Below are positions 1 to 8,500 of a stretch of 64,000 bases of DNA, piece by piece (position 1 is the stretch's first letter; every line of letters starts with the position of its first letter). Made by a program: the position numbers and the translations under genes. The notes under the pieces were generated by a model that had not been told where the DNA came from, did no database searches, and saw only the letters and a program-made list of their open reading frames with translations. Where the stretch lies: contig JAIXYI010000023.1 in assembly GCA_027490305.1 (NCBI GenBank), positions 1 to 64,000 of the forward strand. Reading direction: 5' to 3'. The stretch comes from Flavobacteriaceae bacterium (lineage in GTDB: Bacteria > Bacteroidota > Bacteroidia > Flavobacteriales > Flavobacteriaceae).

Positions 1-38
1 CCTAAAAGTTCGGCGGTGGCTACAAATGACGGGTGCAT
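1..38 (-). CDS. Possible start of a gene downstream of tdk (partial, runs off the left edge)
   Basis: An ATG at 38-36 shares its A with the TGA stop of thymidine kinase (a TGATG junction). The frame stays open to the window edge, reading [12 protein letters not shown]. Such overlaps are typical of translationally coupled genes. Only twelve codons are visible, so no family can be assigned and even the start is tentative, because the frame is also open upstream of this ATG. The call rests on the junction alone. Confidence 0.35.
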   Translation of the reverse strand, partial: MHPSFVATAELL

Positions 39-649
39 CACGTCCTGGATTTCGAACCGGGCGCTTCTTTCTCGTTCCGCATGGCGTTGAAGAAAGCGGC
101 ACGGCTAAGGGGTTCGTATTCTTCCGTTTCGCCGAGCATCACCAGTTGGTCGCTGTCGGCTTTACGGAAACTGTAGTTGGCGAGGTTGCCGGTGCGGGTG
201 CACACAGCGTGTACTTTCGTGACATACTCGGCCGTAGCCATTAGTGCCGGCATAGGGCCGAATGGATTGCCTTTGAAGTCCATGTCGAGTCCGGCCACGA
301 TAACCCGTATGCCCGAATTCGCCAAATCGTTGCAGACCGCCACGATCTCGTCGTCAAAGAATTGGGCTTCGTCGATACCGACCACGTCGCATCCTTGTGC
401 CAGGATGGCGATATTGGCTGCGGCGGGCACCGGTGTTGAGCGGATTTCGTTGCTGTCGTGCGAGACCACCATCTCGTCATGGTAGCGGGTGTCGATGGCC
501 GGCTTGAAGATTTCAACCTTCTGGCGGGCAAACTGCGCGCGCTTCAGGCGACGGATGAGTTCTTCGGTTTTCCCCGAAAACATCGAGCCGCAGATGACTT
601 CGATCCATCCAAATTGCTCCTTGTGGTTGACGGTATTTTCGAGAAACAT
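38..649 (-). CDS. tdk: Thymidine kinase, type II
   Basis: A 203-residue protein that phosphorylates thymidine to dTMP in the cytosolic pyrimidine salvage pathway. The P-loop GSMFSGKT lies near residue 19, followed by the Walker B-like DEAQFF segment and the nucleoside-binding lasso region ending in YEPLSR. The ORF track runs this frame upstream to 1378, but the Phe/Arg-rich extension is a shadow of the acidic gene on the other strand. The ATG at 649 gives the usual family length. The structural zinc site of most type II kinases is degenerate: the first CxxC reads CTRT and the second pair is replaced by LSRAAFF. I recall the same in other Bacteroidetes kinases, so this is probably lineage-specific rather than damage. 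A TAnnTTTG box lies 54 bases upstream. Confidence 0.95.
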   Translation of the reverse strand: MFLENTVNHKEQFGWIEVICGSMFSGKTEELIRRLKRAQFARQKVEIFKPAIDTRYHDEMVVSHDSNEIRSTPVPAAANIAILAQGCDVVGIDEAQFFDDEIVAVCNDLANSGIRVIVAGLDMDFKGNPFGPMPALMATAEYVTKVHAVCTRTGNLANYSFRKADSDQLVMLGETEEYEPLSRAAFFNAMRNEKEAPGSKSRT

Positions 650-703
650 TTTTCGTTTTTTCTGTCCCGGAACAGGATAGATTTTTTTACTTTGTGACAG
701 AAA

Positions 704-711
704 CAAATGTA
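704..711 (-). promoter_or_regulatory. Bacteroidetes -7 box for tdk
   Basis: CAAATGTA on the plus strand reads TACATTTG on the minus strand, an exact match to the TAnnTTTG element of the Bacteroidetes housekeeping sigma factor. It sits in the divergent tdk/752 intergenic region, 54 bases before the tdk ATG. I see no convincing TTTG at the -33 position. Confidence 0.45.
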
Positions 712-751
712 TTAAAAAAGGTACGCCTTCTCTACCGATATTCCAAAAGTT

Positions 752-1726
752 ATGAAAAAAAAGCTCGAAGCCGAACTCATCAGTATTGCACACCGGATCC
801 TCCAGATGAAGAACAAATCGGACCTTGACCAGTTGTATGTCGAGACCCGCCGACTGTATGAGAAATTGGCCGTGATGCGGTTTGTGGAAGCCCATTTCGA
901 CGGCGCAAAGCCTACCCTGGGGCGTGCCGACGTTGAGGCGCTGATTGACGATGAGGTAGAACCGACCGCGTTTGATGCCGAAGACGTAACAGAACCGACG
1001 GAGGCTGTTGTTTTGGAAACCATACCGGAAATAACTCCCGAAGTGTCGCCGGAAGTGCCTTCCGAAGACGCCGCACCGGAATCGGAGGAAGCGCTTGAGG
1101 AAGAGGAAGAAGCCATTGCCGAGGCAGAAGAAACGGCAATAGAAACACCCGAATCGGCTGAACCGGAAGAAGCCGTTGCCGAGCCGGAAGACACGGTTAT
1201 AGAACCCGAGCCTGTTGCCGAAGCACCGCAAACCGACCCGGAACCCGCACCAAAACCGGTGCAGGCCTCGTTTGAAGATTTGCTGATGCACCACTATGAC
1301 GAGCCGGTGTTCGTGAAAGCAGGAGAAGAAGATAAAAAAGAGGAAGTGGCAGTTGACGTGCCGGAAACGCCGTTGCAACCAGAAGCTGTTGAGGAGGTTG
1401 CATTCGCCCTGGCCGGAACGCCGGAACCCGAAACGCGGTCGATGCCGGATCCTGAAAAATTTGAGGCACCCAAACCATCACCGTTGGCCGATACCGGCAA
1501 GGCCATCGTGGTTGGCCTGAACGACCGCATCGGTTTCGAAAAGAACCTCTTCGGCGGCAGCAGCGAAGACCTGAACCGCGTACTTTCCCAACTCAATACC
1601 CTCGCCACTTTCGAAGAAGCACAGCAGTTCATTGAACAGATGGTAAAGCCTGACTATAACAACTGGACCGGCAAAGAGGACTACGAACAGCGGTTCCTCG
1701 AAGTCGTCGAGCGTAAATTTAGTTAA
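752..1726 (+). CDS. Acidic conserved hypothetical protein, coupled to rsmI
   Basis: A 324-residue protein of unknown function. It has three parts: a basic or mixed N-terminal helical segment (about residues 1-70, starting [17 protein letters not shown]), a very acidic Glu/Pro/Ala-rich low-complexity stretch (about 70-245), and a conserved-looking C-terminal domain (about 250-324) that includes [13 protein letters not shown]. There is no signal peptide or membrane segment, so it is probably cytoplasmic. Its TAA overlaps the ATG of rsmI (TAATG), suggesting coupled translation. A folded C-terminal domain on a charged linker suggests a scaffold or nucleic-acid-associated protein, but that is inference. 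I recall similar proteins in other flavobacteria as unnamed hypotheticals. Confidence 0.8.
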   Translation: MKKKLEAELISIAHRILQMKNKSDLDQLYVETRRLYEKLAVMRFVEAHFDGAKPTLGRADVEALIDDEVEPTAFDAEDVTEPTEAVVLETIPEITPEVSPEVPSEDAAPESEEALEEEEEAIAEAEETAIETPESAEPEEAVAEPEDTVIEPEPVAEAPQTDPEPAPKPVQASFEDLLMHHYDEPVFVKAGEEDKKEEVAVDVPETPLQPEAVEEVAFALAGTPEPETRSMPDPEKFEAPKPSPLADTGKAIVVGLNDRIGFEKNLFGGSSEDLNRVLSQLNTLATFEEAQQFIEQMVKPDYNNWTGKEDYEQRFLEVVERKFS

Positions 1727-2427
1727 TGTCTGCCGGAACGCTCTTTATCGTACCCACGCCTATCGGCAATCTCGACGACATGACCTTTCGCGCTATTAAG
1801 GTGCTGAAGGAGGCCGATCTCATCCTGGCGGAAGATACGCGCAACAGCGGCCGCCTGCTCAAGCATTTCGAAATAGAAACGCCCATGCAGTCGCACCACA
1901 TGCACAACGAGCACAAGACGACCGAGGGACTGGTTTCCCGTCTCAAAGGCGGACAGTCTATCGCGTTGATTTCAGATGCCGGAACGCCCGCCATTTCTGA
2001 CCCCGGGTTCTTCCTGACGCGTGCTGCTATCGAAAATGGAATTCGCGTGGAATGCCTGCCGGGCGCCACCGCTTTTGTTCCCGCGCTGGTCAACAGCGGA
2101 CTTCCCAACGACCGCTTCCTCTTTGAAGGCTTCCTGCCTGATAAGAAAGGACGACAAACCCGCTTTTTGGCACTGGCCGCCGAAACCCGTACGATGGTGT
2201 TTTATGTGTCGCCCCATAAACTGGTGAAGACGCTCGCAGAGTTTGTGCAGTATTTCGGCGCTGACCGTCCGGTTTCGGTTTCGCGCGAGCTGTCGAAACT
2301 GCACGAAGAGACGGTTCGTGGTATGGCCGCTGAGGTGCTTGCCCATTTCACGGCCCGTCCGCCGAAGGGCGAAATCGTGGTGGTGGTCGGCGGCGCTGTT
2401 TCCGGAAAAGACGCGGAAAAACCGTAA
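1726..2427 (+). CDS. rsmI: 16S rRNA (cytidine-1402-2'-O)-methyltransferase RsmI
   Basis: A 233-residue SAM-dependent methyltransferase of the tetrapyrrole-methylase fold. It 2'-O-methylates C1402 of 16S rRNA in the decoding centre. The N-terminus carries the family signature VPTPIGNLDDMT, followed by AEDTRNSGRLL, SDAGTPAISDPG and the LPGATAFVPAL segment of the SAM pocket. It is somewhat shorter than the E. coli enzyme at the C-terminus, as I recall for Bacteroidetes members. The ATG overlaps the stop of the acidic gene upstream, so both are probably on one transcript. Confidence 0.95.
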   Translation: MSAGTLFIVPTPIGNLDDMTFRAIKVLKEADLILAEDTRNSGRLLKHFEIETPMQSHHMHNEHKTTEGLVSRLKGGQSIALISDAGTPAISDPGFFLTRAAIENGIRVECLPGATAFVPALVNSGLPNDRFLFEGFLPDKKGRQTRFLALAAETRTMVFYVSPHKLVKTLAEFVQYFGADRPVSVSRELSKLHEETVRGMAAEVLAHFTARPPKGEIVVVVGGAVSGKDAEKP

Positions 2428-2448
2428 TTCCGTCCCCTCAAAACCTCC

Positions 2449-2456
2449 TATTTTTG
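2449..2456 (+). promoter_or_regulatory. -7 box TATTTTTG, recJ promoter
   Basis: TATTTTTG matches TAnnTTTG exactly and lies 33 bases before the ATG at 2490. The ORF-track start for recJ (a TTG at 2454) lies inside this box, which argues against that start and for the downstream ATG. Confidence 0.5.
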
Positions 2457-2489
2457 CATGACGATTCCTTACACGCCATGCCAACACCT

Positions 2490-4187
2490 ATGAGATGGAC
2501 CCTTATCCCGAAACCCGACGCCGCGCAGGTCAGCGAATTGGCGGCGGCATTGAATGTGACCGAACTTGTCGCGCGTTTGCTCGTGCAACGCGGCATTAGC
2601 ACGTTTGACGAGGCGAAGGCGTTTTTCCGGCCTGCGCTCGAATCGTTGCACGACCCGTATCTCATGAAAGACATGGACAAAGCCGTTGCCCGTATCGAAC
2701 GCGCGATGGCAGCGGGAGAGCACATTTTGGTATTTGGGGATTATGATGTAGACGGAACCACAGCGGTGGCGTTGCTGTCGACCTATCTGCGCTCTCTCCA
2801 CGAGAACGTTGACACGTATATCCCCGATCGCTATGACGAGGGGTATGGTGTATCTTATAAAGGCATCGATTATGCCGATGACAACGGCGTGACACTTATC
2901 ATCGCACTCGATTGCGGTGTCAAGTCGGTTGCGCATGTGGCGTATGCCAAAGAAAAAGGCATCGATTTCATTATCTGCGACCACCATCGTCCGGGACCCG
3001 AACTTCCGGATGCCGTGGCGGTGCTCGATCCGAAGCGCGATGATTGCACCTATCCTTACGACGAATTGTGCGGCTGCGGCGTAGGATTCAAACTAATACA
3101 GGCGCTCGGAGCCAACCGACAGCAGGGCCTGCTGGATTTGTATCCCTATCTGGATTTGGTGGCGACGGCGATTGCGGCCGACATCGTGCCTATTACGGGA
3201 GAGAACAGGGTATTGGCCTACTACGGATTGAAGGTGATGAATACGCAACCGCGTCCGGGACTCAAGGCGTTGTTATACCAGACCCGAAAGGCGGTGATTG
3301 ATATTTCGGATGTTGTGTTCATCGTGGCTCCGCGAATCAATGCTGCGGGTCGCATCCGTCATGGACAGCATGCCGTCACCTTATTATGCGAGACCGATTT
3401 CAACCAGGCGCTGGAATACGCGAAGGAAATCGAACAATACAATGCTGACCGAAAGGATCTGGATAAAGCCATCACCCAACAGGCGTTGTGGCAGATCGAG
3501 GAGAACGGAGAGCAAGACCGTTACACGACCGTCGTGTTTCAGGAAGACTGGCACAAAGGAGTGATTGGGATCGTGGCGTCGCGGCTGATCGAAACCTATT
3601 ACCGACCGACGTTGGTGTTCACGAAAAGTGGCGACAAGTATGCCGCGTCGGCGCGCTCGGTTTTGGGTTTCGACGTATACAATGCGCTGGAAAACTGCTC
3701 GGAACATCTGGAGCAATTTGGCGGGCATATGTATGCTGCCGGTATGACGTTGCGCCCTGAGAACTACCAGCACTTCAAGGATGCCTTTGAGGAAACCGTG
3801 AAAAAGACGTTGCCGGAGGCGTTGCGGGTGCCCGAAATCACCGTCGATGCTGAGGTGGCGTTTACGGATCTGGACGCGAAGATGCGTCGGATTTTGAAAA
3901 TGTTCGAGCCGTTCGGACCGGGAAACCGCATGCCGGTATTTTTATCGCGTAACGTGCATGATACGGGCTATGCCAAGCACATTGGTGCAAACGGCGAACA
4001 CCTAAAGATGTTTGTTCGTCAGGTAGATTCTGAAGGCATCGGCGCTATCGCATTTGGCTTGGGCGATCGCCTCGAACAGGTAGCGAACCGACGCCCCTTT
4101 TCACTTATTTTTTGTCTGGAAGAGAATGAATGGAACGGCAAAATTACGCCCCAGTTGCGAGTAAAAGACATCCGGCAAAATTTCTGA
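2490..4187 (+). CDS. recJ: Single-stranded-DNA-specific exonuclease RecJ
   Basis: A 565-residue 5'-3' ssDNA exonuclease of recombination and mismatch repair. The DHH-superfamily metal motifs are all present: FGDYDVDGTTA (motif I, near residue 80), ALDCGVKS, and the DHH motif in ICDHHRPGPELP (near residue 160). The DHHA1 domain carries the GGHMYAAGM signature near residue 415, and a C-terminal OB-fold follows. I chose the ATG at 2490 (MRWTLIPKPD) because it matches the usual family N-terminus and because the earlier TTG overlaps the promoter box. The ATG at 2478 is possible. It follows rsmI by 62 bases. Confidence 0.96.
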   Translation: MRWTLIPKPDAAQVSELAAALNVTELVARLLVQRGISTFDEAKAFFRPALESLHDPYLMKDMDKAVARIERAMAAGEHILVFGDYDVDGTTAVALLSTYLRSLHENVDTYIPDRYDEGYGVSYKGIDYADDNGVTLIIALDCGVKSVAHVAYAKEKGIDFIICDHHRPGPELPDAVAVLDPKRDDCTYPYDELCGCGVGFKLIQALGANRQQGLLDLYPYLDLVATAIAADIVPITGENRVLAYYGLKVMNTQPRPGLKALLYQTRKAVIDISDVVFIVAPRINAAGRIRHGQHAVTLLCETDFNQALEYAKEIEQYNADRKDLDKAITQQALWQIEENGEQDRYTTVVFQEDWHKGVIGIVASRLIETYYRPTLVFTKSGDKYAASARSVLGFDVYNALENCSEHLEQFGGHMYAAGMTLRPENYQHFKDAFEETVKKTLPEALRVPEITVDAEVAFTDLDAKMRRILKMFEPFGPGNRMPVFLSRNVHDTGYAKHIGANGEHLKMFVRQVDSEGIGAIAFGLGDRLEQVANRRPFSLIFCLEENEWNGKITPQLRVKDIRQNF

Positions 4188-4217
4188 GCTTGATTATTTA
4201 GAATGAATTTAAATAGC

Positions 4218-4225
4218 TATCTTTG
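4218..4225 (+). promoter_or_regulatory. -7 box TATCTTTG four bases before an ATG
   Basis: TATCTTTG is an exact TAnnTTTG match. Only four bases separate it from the ATG at 4230, so transcription would begin at or next to the start codon and the message would be leaderless. A TTG at 4190-4192 could be the -33 element, with a 25-base spacer that is longer than ideal. Confidence 0.5.
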
Positions 4226-4229
4226 GGAT

Positions 4230-4577
4230 ATGGATAGCATCGCACCTCTGTATATCAACGACATCGGGATCGTGTTTTATTGGAAGAGAGACGGAACGCT
4301 CTTGTCGCACCGGATGCAATTGGTGTTTCGCGACACAGGATTTTACCTTACGGAAGAGGAACTAGTGTCGTTCGGTACACACATTCGTCACGCTGTACGA
4401 AAGGGCTGTAACGGTTGTCCGGCGGGATGTGAGCAAAAAAGGCTATTAACCACGCCGTATCCGCAAATCGAGTTGGCCGTTTCCACGTTGGAATTACAGT
4501 TGTTGGAGGATTTGGTAGAAGGCACTCTATTTCGCCTTCGCCTGCTTGACTTTGTAAAAGGAGTAGGCCGTAATTAA
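4230..4577 (+). CDS. Small conserved-looking protein with a CxxCxxxC cluster
   Basis: A 115-residue soluble protein if translation starts at the ATG at 4230 (MDSIAPLYIND). The ORF track uses an ATG at 4203, but the promoter box lies between the two, so the shorter form is preferred. The middle carries a tight cysteine cluster, KGCNGCPAGCEQK, which looks like a metal-binding knuckle, flanked by predicted beta strands and a Leu-rich C-terminal helix. I do not recognise the family. The gene is convergent with lpxH, and the two stop codons overlap by four bases. A regulatory or metal-linked role is only a guess. Confidence 0.7.
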   Translation: MDSIAPLYINDIGIVFYWKRDGTLLSHRMQLVFRDTGFYLTEEELVSFGTHIRHAVRKGCNGCPAGCEQKRLLTTPYPQIELAVSTLELQLLEDLVEGTLFRLRLLDFVKGVGRN

Positions 4578-5341
4578 CCGGGGAAGGTGTTCAGTTTGAA
4601 TTCCGTTCCGTCAAACACACCATAGGTAAAGTACCCGATCCAATCACCAAGATTCACGTATTGCGATTTTTCTCCCACCGAAATCACCATGGGTAAGTGG
4701 CGGTGTCCGAAAACCAGGTAATCATAGTGTTCGGTCTCAAGTTTACGACGACTATATTGTACTAACCATTCCTTATCCTCACCCAGGAAGCGAACGTCAG
4801 CATCGCCCGAGATCAGTTTGTTCTTGACCGATAGGTACTGCGCAAGACGCACACCCAAATCAGGATGGAGCCAGCGAAACAGCCATTTCGAAAAAGGGTT
4901 CGTAAAAACCTTTTTCATCCGCTTGTAGCCCTTGTCACCGGGTCCTTTTCCATCTCCATGTCCGACCAGAAAACGCTGTTGCCGCAGTTGATAAACCTGG
5001 TTGTCATAGAATACGGGTATATCGAGCTCCTTTTGGAAGTAATCGTGCATCCACAAGTCGTGGTTCCCAACAAAAAAATGGATAACGATGCCGCAGTCGC
5101 GCAGTTCTGCCAGTTTGCCCAATACCCGCACAAATCCTTTCGGAACCACGGTGCGGTACTCAAACCAGAAGTCGAAGAGATCCCCTACCAAAAACAGCAC
5201 CTCCGCATCTTTTTTGATGGTATCGAGCCAGGCTACAAACCGGTCTTCACGCGGTCGGCTTTCCTCGGTCGTGGGGGCGCCAAAGTGCTGGTCGGAGGCG
5301 AAATACGCTTTCTTTCCGTCAAGTAGGGAAAAGCTGTTCAT
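4574..5341 (-). CDS. lpxH: UDP-2,3-diacylglucosamine diphosphatase (LpxH-type calcineurin-like phosphoesterase)
   Basis: A 255-residue metallophosphoesterase that hydrolyses UDP-2,3-diacylglucosamine to lipid X, the fourth step of lipid A synthesis, at the inner face of the inner membrane. The metal motifs appear in order: SDQHFG near residue 18, GDLFDFW, GNHDLWM, GHGD and GHRHLP. GDLFDFW distinguishes LpxH-like enzymes from generic phosphoesterases. The ATG at 5341 (MNSFSLL) is preferred over the TTG at 5350, which falls inside the promoter box. It faces the small Cys-cluster gene tail to tail. A second LpxH paralogue may exist elsewhere, so its exact in vivo substrate is inferred. Confidence 0.88.
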   Translation of the reverse strand: MNSFSLLDGKKAYFASDQHFGAPTTEESRPREDRFVAWLDTIKKDAEVLFLVGDLFDFWFEYRTVVPKGFVRVLGKLAELRDCGIVIHFFVGNHDLWMHDYFQKELDIPVFYDNQVYQLRQQRFLVGHGDGKGPGDKGYKRMKKVFTNPFSKWLFRWLHPDLGVRLAQYLSVKNKLISGDADVRFLGEDKEWLVQYSRRKLETEHYDYLVFGHRHLPMVISVGEKSQYVNLGDWIGYFTYGVFDGTEFKLNTFPG

Positions 5342-5347
5342 CGCTGC

Positions 5348-5355
5348 CAAAGATA
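5348..5355 (-). promoter_or_regulatory. -7 box TATCTTTG for lpxH, near-leaderless
   Basis: The plus strand reads CAAAGATA, which is TATCTTTG on the minus strand, an exact consensus. Six bases separate it from the lpxH ATG at 5341, so the 5' leader must be very short or absent. Confidence 0.5.
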
Positions 5356-5488
5356 GTAAAAATACGAAGAGAGGAAGAGATGGGATTTGTAATGAAATCG
5401 CGCCTTTTTAGCGAAATGTTACATAAAATCGCAATTTTACACATTTTGTGAAATAACCAAAGATTAAGATTTTCTTGGCAAAAATCCT

Positions 5489-5496
5489 TATTTTTG
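5489..5496 (+). promoter_or_regulatory. -7 box TATTTTTG for the giant surface protein gene
   Basis: An exact TAnnTTTG match 50 bases before the ATG at 5547. The upstream stretch is very AT-rich compared with the surrounding coding sequence. No clear -33 TTTG lies at the right distance. Confidence 0.45.
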
Positions 5497-5546
5497 AAAC
5501 TATCCCTTTTTTTGATAAAGGACTACCATTTTAAACTTCAAATTGC

Positions 5547-8500
5547 ATGAAAAAAATTACCTTACTGCTGCTGATGCTGTGGAGTTGCATCAACTACGCC
5601 CAGCTCAACGAAGACTTTGAAAGTGCGTTCCCGCCGACCGGTTGGACGACCAGCAGCGTAGTGGGAGGCTCCTTCGTATGGGAGTGGTCTCCCGCCGCCA
5701 TTACAGCCTGTAGTGGCACAAAGGGAGCCTACATCAACAACGAGAACATCGGCCAGGGCAATACCGAGCAAGACTGGTTAATCACCAAACAGGTGACGGT
5801 GCCAACCGACGGGCAACTCCGGTTCCTCGTTCGCCAGTTCCAAATCGGTGATGTCAACACGAAGTTCCGGGTGATGATTACGACCGGCGCGCAAACGGAT
5901 CTGGCGTCCTATCAACTGGCAAAGGCCTGGACCGAAGCAGAATTAAACGACTTTGATGATGGAGATGTCACAGACTGCGATCTCCGCACGGTGGAATTCG
6001 CCAATACCTTTTTCGGACAGCAAGTCTATATCGCGTTCGTTCGCGAGTATACCCAACCTACTCCGGCACGTACCGGTGAGCGTTTTCTGATCGACAACGT
6101 CAGCCTGGTGCAACAGTGCCAGCCGGTGACCGATCTTACGGTAGGTGCCGCCTCTTGTTCCGGAGCGCCGATCGGATGGACCGCGCCAGCCGGACAAACC
6201 AATTTTCAGGTGTTGGTGATTCCGGAAGGCAATCCAATCAACGAAGCATTCGCGGTTCCCGTAACAGGCACAACCTACACACCTACTACGTTGCTGCCCA
6301 GTACCGTGTATTCTATTTACGTACGCACCGATTGCGGCGACAATAATTTCAGCGCGTGGGTAGGACCGCTTAATTTTACAACCATTCCGGCAGGGTCGCT
6401 TTGTAGCTGTCCGATTCCCATAACCACGTGCCCGGCACAGTTTTCGGGTAGCACACAAGACTATGGTGACGATTTCGACACTATTCAGTCGCCGGCCGCT
6501 GGTTCGCTATGTGGCGCGGTGCCTGCTACCGTCAACTACATGGCCGGACCCGAGGTGGTATATGCCTTTACGGCCACAGCCGACCAGACCATCAACCTTT
6601 GGATGGATCCCGTACAGAGCAATTCCGGGGTGTTTGTCTACAGCAGTTGCGCTGATATTGGCGTGAACTGTATCGCCGGCGCGGCCAACAACAACGCGAA
6701 TCCGCGCACATTTAATTTTGATGTAACGACGGGTAACACCTATTATATTGTCATCTCGTCTACGGCAGCGGTCACTAATGTCGTATATGATCTGGTGCTG
6801 CAGTGCGTAACGCCACCACCACCGCCATGTGTGACCATTGCGCCGCCTGCCTGTGCCGCCGTAACGAACCTGACTGCTACCTCGGCCACGCTCAACTGGT
6901 CAGCAGGTGCGACAGCCTCCGGGGCCTACACCAGTTGGAACATTGTGGTGCAGCCTGCCTCTTCTCCGGTTCCTACCGGGGGCGGCACGTTGGTTACCGG
7001 TGCGCCCACTTACAACGCCACATCGCTTACGGGTGGTATCGCCTATGAGTATTGGATTCAGGGGATATGCACGGATGGCAGCGGCCAAACATCGGTGTGG
7101 TACGGACCTTGTTCCTTCACAACACCGCTTTGTAACGACGCCGACAAGTGTACCTATACCTTCCGCATGACCGACTCGGCCAACAACGGATGGAACGGTG
7201 CCCGGATGCAGATCGTACAGAACAACGCCGTGATAGCCACCATCGGTTCTACCTATAATGCAGGTGCAGGGCCGATTGATGTTGCCGTGCAGCTTTGCCC
7301 GGGCCAACCCTTCAGTGTTTTCTGGAGCGTGGCCGGCACACAACCGCAACAGTGTATCCTAACAATACTGAACTCGGCTTCACAGGCGATTTTTCTCAAG
7401 CCTGCGGGAGCCAGCGGTGTCAACCAAACCGTATACTCCGGTGTCGTTAGCGCTGCGTGTGCCGACACAACCTGTAACACCTTTGCAACAGGCCTCACCA
7501 TTTCAGGTGTTTTCACCACCAGTTTGACGGCAAGCTGGACGTCTCCGGGGGTGGATACATGGGACGTCTACGTGGCCCCTACCGGGGGTCCGGCGCCGGA
7601 TGATGCGACGACTCCAACCTATGACGACATTACGTCTAACCCGTTTTCAACGATCGTTCCTTTGACTCCGGACACGCCATATGATGTTTGTGTTCGCGTA
7701 CAGTGCGACTTTACAACGCCGGATTGGGTGTGTACGACGGTCACTACATTGCCGACCTGTCCGAAGCCAACTAACCCTACGGTGACCAACATCACACTGA
7801 ACTCGGCTGATTTTGGATGGACGCCAGGAACACCCACCGATTCGCAATGGGAGATCCTGATTATTCCAGGATGGCCAAATGCACCGGCACCTCCGGGTGT
7901 GAACCCTGCTGTGGGCACCATCTATCCGGTGAGTGCGGCTCAGGTCGGAGCCCCTCCTGGACCGTATACGTTCAACATTGCCGGCCTGACCCAGGCGACT
8001 ATTTACTACTACTACATCCGTACGGTATGTCCGGGTGATGATAAGAGTACCTGGACCGGCCCGGTTATCTTCAATACCATCACATGCGACGCGGCTGACA
8101 AGTGTACCTATAAGTTCGTCCTAACCGATTTAGGTTCGAATGGATGGAACGGTGCCCGTCTGCAGGTACGCCAGAACGGCATTCCGATTACACCGGTTAT
8201 TGGCGGCACCATCAACGGGGCAGGTCCGACGACCGTGAATATCTCACTTTGTGACGACATCCCATTTGATGTGTTCTGGCAAACAGCAGGAACCGCACCG
8301 GATGAAATCGGATTTACGGTGCAGAATCCGTTCACGGATATCATCTATACCTATGAGCCTGGAACCGGAACGCCTGGAACGGTAATTTGGAACTCGGTGA
8401 CGGAATGCGATCCGCCAACCTGTCCGAAGCCAACGGCACTGAGCGTCAACTTGGTGGCCACTACCCAAACAACGGCTGAACTTACCTGGATACCGGGTGG

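Noticed and set aside
712-1194. Ser/Ala-rich minus-strand ORF of 160 residues
   Set aside because: It is the complement of the Glu/Pro-rich low-complexity region of the 752-1726 gene, which produces long open antisense frames automatically.
650-1378. Upstream extension of the tdk frame (ORF track 38-1378)
   Set aside because: The extra residues are Phe/Arg/Gly-rich antisense of the acidic gene on the plus strand; the ATG at 649 gives the family's normal length.
2458-2493. Eleven-codon upstream ORF whose TGA overlaps the recJ ATG (ATGA)
   Set aside because: Its ATG lies one base after the -7 box, too close to be included in the transcript, so translation is unlikely.
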